Below are positions 7,879 to 15,697 of a stretch of DNA of 64,000 bases, in pieces (position 1 is the first letter of the stretch; each line of letters opens with the position of its first letter). Origin of the DNA: Rhodospirillales bacterium (GTDB lineage: Bacteria > Pseudomonadota > Alphaproteobacteria > Rhodospirillales > JANQFP01); assembly GCA_028277795.1 (NCBI GenBank), contig JANQFP010000045.1, positions 1 through 64,000 on the forward strand, written 5' to 3'. The notes under the pieces were generated by a model that was not told the DNA's origin, ran no database searches, and saw nothing but the letters and a program-made list of their open reading frames with translations. Made by a program: the position numbers and the translations under genes.

Positions 7879-9383
7879 TCGCCCTCTTGAGCCCGGAGCA
7901 CGCGCAACAGCTCGACCAGGTCGGCCGCCGCGCCCTCATCGCCTTTGGCCCGTGCCGCGGCCAGCTCCGCCTCCACGCGACGGATTTCCCGCCGCGTGCC
8001 GACGCGGAGTTTCTCCGCCTGTTGCGCCGCCAGGCGCTCGGCTTCCTTGAACAGATCGGCTTCGGGGTCCTTGCGGCGGAGGCGGAGGAGCGCCGCCTTG
8101 GCCTCTCCGGCCAGCCGCACCCGCGCATCGTTGGGATCCAGCACGCCCTCGCTGGGCAGGCCCAGGGTCGTGTCGATCAACTGGAATGCGGCCCGCTGTT
8201 CGCGGTCCTGGTAGGTCACGATCAGGGGCATGATGTGCTCGCGCCAGGTGCGATGGCCGACGCCGACCCCGGTGCGCTCGCGGGATAGCGCGATGGCGGC
8301 ACGGGCCTGGCCGATGGTGCGCACCTTGCCGAGGCGGATCATTTCCTCCAGGTCGGCAACCAGCTCCGCGTCATCCTCGCCCTCGACGCCACCCGCCCGT
8401 AGGTGCTCCACCATGTCGCGGAGCTCGGACGCCGGGAACAACGGCGTGAGGGCGTCGTAGATGCGGCTCTGGTCCTTGACGGTGTCGGCGAACCAGAAGG
8501 CTTTCCGCAGCGCCTCACGGGTCTCCTCATCGGCGCGTTCCCCGCGGTCGAGCATGGCGTTTTCGAGACGCAGCCGCTGCGTCGTCAGCTTGATCATCTC
8601 GCCGGCGATCACATCTCTTTCGGCGGCGTCCATACCGGGATGGTCGGTGGAGAGGAACCGGTCGATGAAACGGTGGGCGCCGATCAGGCCGCCCTCCGCC
8701 ACGAGCCTGTCGTACTCACGGAAGACGACACCACGCTTCGCCCCGGCGGCGGCCAGTTCGGCCATGGAGACGGCCTTTCCGGCATCGATATGTCCCGCGC
8801 CGAGAAGCACCTCCCGGAGGCCAGCGGCGACAGCGCCTTGGTCGCGGGCGGCCTCGTCCTGGCCCTCGCGCAACAACTCATGCACCCGGCGGACGGCGTG
8901 GTTGTGGGCCACGAGCAGGTCCGCCTTGTTGCTTTCGCGCGTCCGAGCCAGGAAGGTCGCGGTGACCTTTTGGGAGAGATCGAAGACCTTGCGATCGAAC
9001 GAGAGGGCGGCGACTTCCTGTTCGTCGGGCGGGATCGAGCGAAGCCATTCATCGCGAGTGAGCTTGGCGGCCCGCTCGAAGCCCTCCGGGTCGGCGGCGT
9101 GCAGGCCGGCGGTCCGGGAAAGCGTGATGTCGAGGTCGAGCGCCATCCGCGCCAGATGGGCGGCCTTGGCGGAGGCTTCGTCGGCGTCCTGTTGCCGCTT
9201 CGCGCCCCGGGCCAGGCCGAGGCCGAGATCGGCCAGGAAACCGGCGACGGCCGCCTCAGGGCCGTAGCGCGCGCCCAGGGCGACATATGCCGACGGGCGC
9301 GCGACGGTACCTTCCGGGAGCGGCGGCAGGCGAAAGAGGCTCTCGGGCCGATCGTCGCCGAGGGGGTCTTTTGTCGGCGGCAT
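7875..9383 (-). CDS. Phage internal-core-like helical protein
   Basis: 502 aa from the ATG at 9383, preceded by GGAGGCC; the frame stays open upstream to 9785 but that region is arginine/proline-rich, overlaps the next gene and lacks a ribosome site. Predominantly alpha-helical throughout, with repeated charged helices (KADLLVAHNHAVRRVHELLREGQDEAA; RRKDPEADLFKEAERLAAQQAEKLR). Near the N-terminus FLADLGLGLARGAKRQQDAD resembles a small hydrophobic/basic segment. No catalytic motif. First gene of a translationally coupled run 9383-2365. By position and size it could be a second internal virion protein; family not recognised. Confidence 0.6.
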   Translation of the reverse strand: MPPTKDPLGDDRPESLFRLPPLPEGTVARPSAYVALGARYGPEAAVAGFLADLGLGLARGAKRQQDADEASAKAAHLARMALDLDITLSRTAGLHAADPEGFERAAKLTRDEWLRSIPPDEQEVAALSFDRKVFDLSQKVTATFLARTRESNKADLLVAHNHAVRRVHELLREGQDEAARDQGAVAAGLREVLLGAGHIDAGKAVSMAELAAAGAKRGVVFREYDRLVAEGGLIGAHRFIDRFLSTDHPGMDAAERDVIAGEMIKLTTQRLRLENAMLDRGERADEETREALRKAFWFADTVKDQSRIYDALTPLFPASELRDMVEHLRAGGVEGEDDAELVADLEEMIRLGKVRTIGQARAAIALSRERTGVGVGHRTWREHIMPLIVTYQDREQRAAFQLIDTTLGLPSEGVLDPNDARVRLAGEAKAALLRLRRKDPEADLFKEAERLAAQQAEKLRVGTRREIRRVEAELAAARAKGDEGAAADLVELLRVLRAQEGE

Positions 9384-9497
9384 GGTCAGACGGCCTCCGG
9401 GCGGGCAGGGGTTTGGCGGGTTTTTCGCGCGCCCCAGGGATCGCTCAAAAACTCTGAAAATGCAGAGAGGCACCCCCCACTGGAAGCGCTTCGCCGT

Positions 9498-9557
9498 TTG
9501 GGGGGGGTACCCCCCCTCAGCCGGCAATTCGACCCCCAGGGGGGTCCGAGAACCGGC
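9498..9557. promoter_or_regulatory. Two G/C palindromes in leader of phage-like cluster
   Basis: Between the HTH gene at 9580 and the start of the cluster at 9383 are a G-run/C-run palindrome around GGGGTACCCC (9500-9516) and a second inverted repeat, GACCCCC-AGG-GGGGTC (about 9530-9547). Both lie in the transcribed leader of the minus-strand cluster and could act as a terminator of the HTH transcript or as an attenuator. No T tract follows, so the role is undecided. Confidence 0.35.
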
Positions 9558-9579
9558 CGCACCTGGAGCGCCGCGCCGG

Positions 9580-9822
9580 TCACCGGTCGGTCTCCCGCGC
9601 CGTCTCGCGCTCCGCCTTCCAGGCATCCAAGGCCGTGCGCCGGTAGTAGCATTTCCGGCCGACCCGGATGTACGGCGGGCCGAAGCGGCAGGTGGCCCAG
9701 GTCGCCAGGGTCCGCGGCGAGATGCCGAGGTACCGCGCCGCGTTGACGCGATCCATCGTGCCATCCTCCAGGATGACAACCTCAATCGGGCGCAGCGTGA
9801 TGGAGCGTGCGTCGTTGTCCAT
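9580..9822 (-). CDS. Excisionase-like HTH_17 DNA-binding protein 1
   Basis: 80 aa. The core (DRVNAARYLGISPRTLATWATCRFGPPYIRVGRKCYYRRTALDAWKA) is the MerR-like winged helix of helix_turn_helix_17/AlpA-type proteins: recognition helix SPRTLATW, then the wing I-x-V-G-R-K-x-x-Y and the closing helix. Such proteins act as excisionases or small regulators in integrative elements. An internal ATG at 9756 has a stronger GGAGG site, so the 58-aa form may be the real or a second product. The GGTCAG direct repeat at 9867-9887 lies upstream and may be its operator. Unlike its paralogue at 12621 it lies next to the structural cluster. Confidence 0.75.
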   Translation of the reverse strand: MDNDARSITLRPIEVVILEDGTMDRVNAARYLGISPRTLATWATCRFGPPYIRVGRKCYYRRTALDAWKAERETARETDR

Positions 9823-9866
9823 GCGGCGAGCCTACGGCCAGCCGCACTCGCCGCTCAAAGCCACTT

Positions 9867-9887
9867 GGTCAGAAACGGTCAGCAACC
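9867..9887 (-). promoter_or_regulatory. GGTCAG-AAAC-GGTCAG motif, copy 1
   Basis: GGTCAGAAACGGTCAG followed by CAACC sits about 45 nt upstream of the first HTH gene. It is a direct repeat of GGTCAG with a 10-nt period, i.e. one helical turn. The same 16 nt occur upstream of the second HTH gene (12915) and a relative upstream of the integrase (15601). Probable binding site for an element-encoded HTH protein. Confidence 0.55.
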
Positions 9888-10188
9888 TTTCCAACCAGAA
9901 ATCATTCCCGATCAAGGGAACACCACCGGGCGGAGTCGTCGGAACATAACCTATTGAAATTATTAGAATTGTCGGTTGCGCCGCGAGCGTGTATCACCGA
10001 AACTGTTACCGACAAAATCAGCAACACACCTCATCTTATTGAATTTACAGTATTTTAAGTTTCTATCGAAGCGGAGTTGCCGCCGTGACCAGATTGTATT
10101 CACACGAAGTTTTGAAAGTCGGTAGAGGACCACGCCCCCACCAAAGCCCGTCCGGCCGACCCTCTCGACCGCGGAACTGCCACCCACC

Positions 10189-10344
10189 TTGCCGCCGCCG
10201 CCGCCCCGGGCCTACACTGTCGCGCGACCTTGATACCCGTCTCGCTACGGGCGTAAGCCGACCGGGGCGTTCGCGCAGCAGGGGCCGGCGGGGGTGGTCG
10301 CCGGGCCGGGACCCTCACGAACCCTCGCGGGTCCCGGCTTTCGT
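10189..10344 (+). ncRNA. Candidate small RNA in element control region
   Basis: The 756-nt gap between the first HTH gene and the DUF927 gene has no convincing reading frame. On the plus strand it holds a plausible promoter (TTGCCG at 10189, 18-nt spacer, TACACT at 10213), a small hairpin (CCCGT-ctcgct-ACGGG, about 10234-10249) and a strong terminator at 10305-10344, implying a transcript of roughly 120 nt. P4-type satellites use a small RNA in their immunity and replication control region; the resemblance is positional only. No known RNA family was recognised. Confidence 0.3.
10305..10344 (+). terminator. Rho-independent terminator
   Basis: A perfect 10-bp stem, GCCGGGACCC (10305-10314) with GGGTCCCGGC (10329-10338), 14-nt loop, followed by TTTCGTT. 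It terminates something reading rightwards, although no plus-strand gene precedes it, which is the main reason for suspecting a small RNA here. Confidence 0.6.
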
Positions 10345-10430
10345 TCCCGCCGCCGACCCCCCAGCTCTCAGCTCGCCGGCCCGGCCCCCAACTGGCCCAC
10401 TCTCTCTCAATATCAACCCAATTTAAAATA

Positions 10431-10522
10431 GGTAACGCCCAGTTACACTTTATAAATATGAAGGTGTAACCTTAATTCGTTAATGTATTCAAGGTGGTAA
10501 CACCAGTTACCCCGGTCACACC
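10431..10522. repeat. A+T-rich iteron-like GGTGTAAC repeats; candidate origin
   Basis: Within a visibly A+T-rich block just downstream of the DUF927 gene are GGTAAC (10431), AGTTACACT (10441, inverted), AAGGTGTAACCTT (10461), GGTGGTAACACC (10493, with a GGTG/CACC stem), AGTTACC (10505) and GGTCACACC (10514). All are variants of GGTGTAAC in both orientations. Clustered repeats in A+T-rich DNA beside a primase/helicase gene are the classical layout of a satellite or plasmid origin. An operator array is the alternative. Confidence 0.4.
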
Positions 10523-10578
10523 TGTTTGTCATAACTTCGTGGAAACGTGACGCCTTCTCGAATTCCTCATCCCCCCTC

Positions 10579-12570
10579 TCAAACCTCCGCCTCCGACCCC
10601 GGCGCCGCACCGCCGGCGAGAAGCCGGTCCTCGCGAACCACGTAGAAGCGCTTCGTGGTCCCGTCGATCTTGACCGGCACCGTCGCCTTCCCCGCGCCGT
10701 CGCGCCGCAGGATGCCCTGGTCGCAGAGCGCGGCGTTGATGGCCCGCAGGTCGAGGCCGTCGATCACCTCCCGCTTCCAGGCGGTCGGGGAGAACAGCCA
10801 TTCGCGGTGGCCATCGACCAGCCGCTTGTAGCCCAGTCTATCGGCGATGGGCCGTCCGTTTTCCTGCGCGTCGTCGGTCCCCAGGGCGACCAGGTCGCGG
10901 AGCTCCTGGAAACGGTAGGCACCGAAGCGCGACACCAGGTCCTCTATTCGCCTCTTGGCGGTCATGATCTCGCGCGGCCCGGTCCCGCCGCGCTGGTCGA
11001 GCCAGTCGCCGAAACACATCACCGCCGCCCGCTCCGCCTCCATCTCGGGCCAGGGCAGGATGCCAAGGCGGGCGGCCAGCGCCCCGGCCGCGGCGATCAG
11101 CCCGAACCGCCGGGCCACCCTCAACACCTGCCCGTCCGACCCGTCCAGCCCGCGCGCCTCGACCCAACGCCGACGCGTGTCCTCCACCTCGCGCGCCACC
11201 GCCGCCAGGTCGCCGGTGGCGAACAGCGCCTCGACAAAGGCCCTGCCGGCCGTGCCCCTCTGCCGCTCCGCGGCCGTCCGCAGGTGCTCCGCCAATGCGC
11301 CCGGGTGCTTGAACCCGTCCGGGAGCCGGTCGAAAAGCCCGTAGCCTTCCCTCGCATCCGCCGGCAGGTCGAGAATGCGCACGTCCTGGCCCGCCTGGGC
11401 TTCCCCGCCGGCCTTGGCCATCATGTCGCCGAGCGCGGTCTCCCCGGTGGAGAGGAACAGCAGTCGCCACGTCGCCACCGGCCGGGCCGACCCGTCCTGC
11501 GCCGCCCGGCTTTTCCCTTCGCCGTTGGCCAGCATGTAGGCCACATCACCCACCTCTTTCGGGCTCGCCTGGCTGATCTCGTCCAGGCTGGCGAGGCCAT
11601 CGTTCCGGGTCACCGCCACGCCTTCGATGCCGTTGACTGTCGCTCGCCAGGACAACAAGTCCCCACCCCAAACTGTATCCGCCACCCGTAGTGCCGTGGT
11701 CTTGCCAAGGGAGGACCCGCCGCGTAAATGGACGCCCCCGCTTTCGTCGCCGGTCAACCGCAACAGCGACCCCGCGAAGGCGACCAACAGGACCAGGGCC
11801 AAGCGGGAGTTCCCCACCGCCAGCGCCGCGATGTCTCTTTGCCACTCGTCGAGGGTGCCTCGGACGGGAGACGGCCCGCCGGCGCTGACCCCGGTCTCCA
11901 AAAGGACCCGCTGGCCGCCCTCCGCGCCGATCACCTGATCGGGCAGGACGAACACCCGCCGGCCGGTGGGATCCTCGAACCATCCGGTGCGGCGCACCAC
12001 CAGGGAGACGGCCTCGGGCCGGACGCGGGCCAGATAGAGCTTCAATTGGTTGACGGCCGCGCGCTCGGGATTGCCCTCCAAGCCGCCGCTCATAAACAGT
12101 TGCAGCCAACGGTCATCGCGTCGCGCCAGCTCCCCGCGCCGGATCACCACTTCCCGCTTGATGCCGTCGTAATCGATCCAGGACAGGTGAAGGCCGTGCT
12201 CCCCGGTCTCCGGGTAGGTGGTCCGGGCCTCGACCTTCAACGGCCCGCACAGCCACAGGTGCGCCCCCTTCTTCGGTTTATACCAGAGGCCGCTCGGCTC
12301 CAGGCGGTAGTCATCGCCGATACCCCCATCGTCGCCACCGTCGGCGGGTTCCGCCGCCTTGGCCGGGGACGGTGCCGGCACGGCGTTTTCGATGCAGTCG
12401 GCGATGGCCTCCCGCACCCGCGCGCCGTCGTCTTCGGCCGCGGGCTCGGATGGCGGGTCCTCGAAGGCGTCCGAGATCAGCTCCACCGTCACCACGCCCG
12501 TGGGCTTATCGTCGGCAGCGCGGCCGGGATCGGATGGCGGCCCATCGCCCGGCGGTGTCTTCTTCGCCAT
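10579..12570 (-). CDS. DUF927-type primase/helicase ATPase
   Basis: 663 aa. After a disordered acidic N-terminus (to about 90) comes a region starting YRLEPSGLWYKP that precedes the ATPase in DUF927 proteins; the ATPase has a Walker A GGSSLGKTTALR near residue 285 and an acidic motif LASLDEIS near 320. The C-terminal third (from about 560) looks like a winged-helix DNA-binding tail ending in FYVVRED. DUF927 proteins are superfamily-3-like helicases of phages, satellites and integrative elements, thought to act at the element's origin. No TOPRIM or zinc primase domain is present, so a host or separate primase would be needed. The repeats at 10431-10522 lie directly downstream. Start codon lacks a clear Shine-Dalgarno. 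Confidence 0.8.
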   Translation of the reverse strand: MAKKTPPGDGPPSDPGRAADDKPTGVVTVELISDAFEDPPSEPAAEDDGARVREAIADCIENAVPAPSPAKAAEPADGGDDGGIGDDYRLEPSGLWYKPKKGAHLWLCGPLKVEARTTYPETGEHGLHLSWIDYDGIKREVVIRRGELARRDDRWLQLFMSGGLEGNPERAAVNQLKLYLARVRPEAVSLVVRRTGWFEDPTGRRVFVLPDQVIGAEGGQRVLLETGVSAGGPSPVRGTLDEWQRDIAALAVGNSRLALVLLVAFAGSLLRLTGDESGGVHLRGGSSLGKTTALRVADTVWGGDLLSWRATVNGIEGVAVTRNDGLASLDEISQASPKEVGDVAYMLANGEGKSRAAQDGSARPVATWRLLFLSTGETALGDMMAKAGGEAQAGQDVRILDLPADAREGYGLFDRLPDGFKHPGALAEHLRTAAERQRGTAGRAFVEALFATGDLAAVAREVEDTRRRWVEARGLDGSDGQVLRVARRFGLIAAAGALAARLGILPWPEMEAERAAVMCFGDWLDQRGGTGPREIMTAKRRIEDLVSRFGAYRFQELRDLVALGTDDAQENGRPIADRLGYKRLVDGHREWLFSPTAWKREVIDGLDLRAINAALCDQGILRRDGAGKATVPVKIDGTTKRFYVVREDRLLAGGAAPGSEAEV

Positions 12571-12620
12571 GCTGGCGGCCGATCAGGCCGGGGCCGAGTC
12601 CACGGATCGGAGGAGGGCGA

Positions 12621-12836
12621 TCAACTCGTCCTCGCTTCCTCGGCCTCGGCTTCGGCGCGCAGCAACTCCATGTACGCTTCGGCGTCCTTGGCCGTAATGA
12701 TCGTCCGCTTCCCGACGTGGGCGGCTTTCAACCTTCCGGAGCCGATCTCTTCATAGATCTTCGTTCGGCCGATGCCGCTCGACGTGGAGAATTCCGGGAT
12801 CGTGTACGCGAGCTTGGGCAGTTTTGTGGCGTCCAT
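12621..12836 (-). CDS. Excisionase-like HTH_17 DNA-binding protein 2
   Basis: 71 aa: LAYTIPEFSTSSGIGRTKIYEEIGSG, then RLKAAHVGKRTIITAKDAEAYMELL, a typical MerR-like HTH_17 fold with recognition helix GRTKIYEEI and wing V-G-K-R-T-I. The ATG at 12836 has GGAGGA about 8 nt upstream. It ends 51 nt before the DUF927 gene, so the two are probably co-transcribed, as with AlpA-type regulators beside replication genes of satellites. The GGTCAG direct repeat at 12915-12934 is upstream. It could control excision, replication or both. Confidence 0.8.
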   Translation of the reverse strand: MDATKLPKLAYTIPEFSTSSGIGRTKIYEEIGSGRLKAAHVGKRTIITAKDAEAYMELLRAEAEAEEARTS

Positions 12837-12914
12837 GCGCCCGTCCTCCGAACAGTGGTGTGTTCATCTGGACGGGGACGGTAACGCGCACCATCAGGGG
12901 CGTCATATGGGCGT

Positions 12915-12934
12915 GGTCAGAAACGGTCAGGAAC
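12915..12934 (-). promoter_or_regulatory. GGTCAG-AAAC-GGTCAG motif, copy 2
   Basis: GGTCAGAAACGGTCAG followed by GAAC, identical over 16 nt to the copy at 9867, with a further CGGTCA at 12941. It lies about 80 nt upstream of the second HTH gene and just after the stop of the 362-aa gene. Probable regulator or excisionase site. Confidence 0.55.
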
Positions 12935-12936
12935 TG

Positions 12937-14025
12937 CTAACGGTCATCTTTCATTCGCGAGATCGTGTCAAACGTCGGCTCCCGACGCTCACGAGCCATC
13001 CTCGCAGATACCAATAACGCGTCTGTATTAATCTTTGATATATTCATCCCTTGTATTTGGTGTATTTCTAGTGCCTTTGCCACAAGCGCGGATGCCGCAA
13101 GGTCTTCATAGATTGCGCACCCGGCCAAATACACAATAGTCGTTTCTATTTTCTTGAAGTCTCCATCATATTCATTCGTCTCTACAATCCGTTCACAGAA
13201 CTCTTGAGCGTGTGGAAATAATGTTCCATAGCTTGGTTTTGTTTGATCGTGAATTTCGAGCTCGCGTATCGTAGAATTCGTTAATTTTTTGGGAGTCGTT
13301 ATCCCAAATTTTCTTGATGTTACCGAAAGCGCCACTTTCCACTCTTCAATTATTTCCGTCGGATACCCTTTTGCCCCGCCTTTGTTTTTCTTTACGTTTT
13401 TATTATTAGAAGCGGTATCGTCACTTATGTATTCATCAACCACAATCCGGTCCATCAACGCGGGATATTTCAGATTTGCATTCCAATAGTTCACTTCATC
13501 CCTAGGGTGATCAAAGTCATTATCATTAAGAACTCTTTCGTCTTTCTTTAAGTCTGGATGCTCTACACCCTCGTTGACTTGTATTGCATCTAAGTGAAAG
13601 ACAATTCTGGTGCTACCCCGCCATTCCTTCGGGACCTCTTTTTCCGGGCCTGCCCCATCCGAAAACCAAACAGGAACCCCACCGTCGCGGTATGCGTCTC
13701 GCACCCACTCCACGGCCGTCTCCACCGTCATTCCCCTCTTGAAGTGGAGGTATTCGACCATCTCCGATGGCGTCAGCCGGCGAGCAACTCGGTCACCATG
13801 ATCCCCTCTACCGGCCAAGGCCCATCCCCAGCCCCAGTCCTCGCGCGGCGCTTCCTCGACCGAGACCGACTTTATGCCATCGAACTGCGCCAAGGGGTGG
13901 GGGTGCGGCGGCAACGGCTTCCAGCCATAGCGGATCGCCGGGTGATCCGGCGGCAAGTCTACAGCCAGGAGCTCAAGACGCGGCGGGACGCGGCCACGGC
14001 GGGGTTTTCTGGTGTCGTCGGGCAT
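12937..14025 (-). CDS. Unknown protein with abrupt composition change
   Basis: 362 aa from the ATG at 14025, which has GGAAGGGAG upstream. Residues 1-130 are encoded by GC-rich DNA and include RLTPSEMVEYLHFKRGMTVETAVEWVRDAY, a possible small helical domain. The rest (about 13,640 downwards) is markedly A+T-rich, rich in Asn/Lys/Asp, with NNKNVKKNKGG linker, helix-rich ITTPKKLTNSTIREL and TTIVYLAGCAIYEDLAASALVAKAL. No membrane segment or catalytic motif. It lies between the integrase and the HTH/DUF927 pair, a common place for accessory or defence cargo. The split composition suggests fusion of an old N-terminus with a recently acquired C-terminal region. No function assigned. Confidence 0.6.
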   Translation of the reverse strand: MPDDTRKPRRGRVPPRLELLAVDLPPDHPAIRYGWKPLPPHPHPLAQFDGIKSVSVEEAPREDWGWGWALAGRGDHGDRVARRLTPSEMVEYLHFKRGMTVETAVEWVRDAYRDGGVPVWFSDGAGPEKEVPKEWRGSTRIVFHLDAIQVNEGVEHPDLKKDERVLNDNDFDHPRDEVNYWNANLKYPALMDRIVVDEYISDDTASNNKNVKKNKGGAKGYPTEIIEEWKVALSVTSRKFGITTPKKLTNSTIRELEIHDQTKPSYGTLFPHAQEFCERIVETNEYDGDFKKIETTIVYLAGCAIYEDLAASALVAKALEIHQIQGMNISKINTDALLVSARMARERREPTFDTISRMKDDR

Positions 14026-14155
14026 GGTGCACTCCCTTCCAAGGCGCGCTTCCTGGGGAGGAAGCTGCGGCAACCTGGCAGGAAGGAGCCCAGGCTTTCG
14101 GCGGCCGACCTAGCCGCAGCAGCCCCAGGATATAGTTGTTCGCTACAGCCGACAA

Positions 14156-15496
14156 TCAAGATTTAGAGGCCCGGCGACGCAGCCGTGTGACCGTGCCCTT
14201 GCCGCCGATCCCGAGTTTCGGCGCGCCGGCGCGGATGGCGTCCTGCACGTAGGAGGGCGCCAGGTGGGCATAGTGCTTTTCCGTCATCCGCGTATCGGCG
14301 TGGCCCAGGTTCTGCGCGACCACGGGCAGCGGGACCCCATTCATGACCAAGTGGCTCGCATAGGTGTGCCGCAGCACATGGAACGATGCCGTCGGCGAAA
14401 TCTTGGCCCGCTCGCACGCCTCCATGAGGGGCCGTTGTTGATGGGTCCGGCCCCAAGTCTTCCCGTCGGCACGGGGAAACAGGATGGCGTCACCGACAAG
14501 GCCGGCGGTCGCCGTCTCGAAGAACGCCTTGCCGTCGTCATCCAGGTAGACGTGCCGCGCCTTGCCGGCCTTCGATCGGCGAACGTGAACCGTCCCGCCA
14601 TCCGGGTTGAAGTCTTCGGCACGCAGGGCGGCCAGTTCCGAATACCGGCAACCGGTGAGCAGGGCTGCCCGCACCAGGGGCCTCAAGTCGTCCCCGCAGG
14701 CGTTCACCAGCCGCCGACAGTCGTCCTTGGACAGATACCGGACCCGCGCCGCGTCCACTCCCTTGAACGGCGCGACCCGCCGCCAGGCGGCGTCACTGGC
14801 GACCAGGCCTTCTTTCCATGCATGGTTCAACGCCGCCTTCAACGTGGTCAGCACCCGGTTCGCCGTCGCCTGCCGCCGCCGCGCGTCCTCGGGACCCTCG
14901 CCGAGCTCGCGGTACCGCTGTTGCTTGCCCGGCCGGGTGCGCAACCGCGCCGGCGTCTTGGCGAGCCCGGCGTGCCAGTCCCGCAGCCGTCGCGCCGTCA
15001 GGGACGCCACCGGCTTGTCGCCGAGCTCCGGCAGGATCAGGGCGTCGGCCCGGGTCCGCGCGTCCCCCACGGCCTTGCCGCCTCGGCGCTCGTAGTCCTC
15101 AAGGTAGTCCTCGATGGCGTCGCGGACCCGGTACGGCCCGCGCCGGGGTGCGCGATCATCGGCGCGCTGCGCGTCCTCGAACTGCTCCCGCGCACCGTTC
15201 TTAAACCAGGCGAGGGCCTTTTCCTGGGCCTGCTCGAACGACAGGACTCGTTCCCCGTCCGCGTCCTCGATATCGTCGGCCCGCCCGAGCTGTGTCTTGG
15301 CGTACCCTCTCCCTTTCGTGGCTTCGAGATCGCCCGCCGGCCGCCACCGGGCAACCCAGGTTCCACCTCGGGTTCCCTTGTAATAACCGAGGTGAGCTCC
15401 CAGGCCGACCAACCGCCAATAGGGCTCATGCTGCACTGCCAGCCGAGACCTTGCTGTCCGCGTATCGATCTTCACTTCCTGAACCGTCCGCGCCAT
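14156..15496 (-). CDS. int: Tyrosine recombinase/integrase
   Basis: 446 aa from the ATG at 15496, which has GAGGG about 8 nt upstream (a GTG at 15505 would be too close to that site). N-terminal arm-binding region, core-binding SAM-like domain around 120-225, catalytic domain from about 250. Catalytic set present: R284 (TGCRYSEL), K309 (SKAGKAR), H373 and R376 (HVLRHTYAS), H399 (GHADT), nucleophile Y409 (EKHYAHL). It should integrate the element by site-specific recombination; the 3' fragment of tRNA-Glu at 15698-15741, 200 nt upstream, marks the target. Full length with all catalytic residues, so probably active. Confidence 0.92.
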   Translation of the reverse strand: MARTVQEVKIDTRTARSRLAVQHEPYWRLVGLGAHLGYYKGTRGGTWVARWRPAGDLEATKGRGYAKTQLGRADDIEDADGERVLSFEQAQEKALAWFKNGAREQFEDAQRADDRAPRRGPYRVRDAIEDYLEDYERRGGKAVGDARTRADALILPELGDKPVASLTARRLRDWHAGLAKTPARLRTRPGKQQRYRELGEGPEDARRRQATANRVLTTLKAALNHAWKEGLVASDAAWRRVAPFKGVDAARVRYLSKDDCRRLVNACGDDLRPLVRAALLTGCRYSELAALRAEDFNPDGGTVHVRRSKAGKARHVYLDDDGKAFFETATAGLVGDAILFPRADGKTWGRTHQQRPLMEACERAKISPTASFHVLRHTYASHLVMNGVPLPVVAQNLGHADTRMTEKHYAHLAPSYVQDAIRAGAPKLGIGGKGTVTRLRRRASKS

Positions 15497-15600
15497 CGTC
15501 CACACCCTCTAGCCAGGACATGAAATAGGAAACAAAACCTATAACTCATTATTACCGAAGTTGGATTTCTCGGAAATAAGATAAGGTGAACCAGGGCGGA

Positions 15601-15617
15601 CAGTCAAGAACGGTCTA
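15601..15617 (-). promoter_or_regulatory. Divergent GTCAAGAACGGTC motif upstream of integrase
   Basis: CAGTCAAGAACGGTCTA lies about 105 nt upstream of the integrase start, between the gene and the att site. It matches the GGTCAGAAACGGTCAG motif found upstream of both HTH genes at 12 of about 16 positions by eye. It could be an excisionase arm-site or an operator that ties integrase expression to the HTH proteins. Confidence 0.4.
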
Positions 15618-15697
15618 TCTATAACATGTTGATAAAAAGCGAATTCGCAGATGTCCGCCATCGTCCGCGTGCTTGCCGAAATACCCGTGTTGGTTTT

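Noticed and set aside
5032-7890. 952-codon plus-strand frame opposite the 1,067-aa protein
   Set aside because: Rich in His/Arg/Gly in a shadow pattern, no ribosome site and no domain; the minus-strand gene has overlap-coupled neighbours and motifs.
9500-9516. G-run/C-run palindrome as a CRISPR or phase-variable repeat
   Set aside because: Single unit, no spacer array; run lengths are too short to call phase variation from one sequence.
10085-10426. 113-codon plus-strand frame in the control region
   Set aside because: Low-complexity Arg/Pro content and no ribosome site; better explained by the RNA candidate and terminator.
14264-15523. Plus-strand open frames opposite the integrase and similar long frames opposite other genes
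   Set aside because: GC-rich third positions create long antisense frames; codon pattern and homology support only the minus-strand gene.
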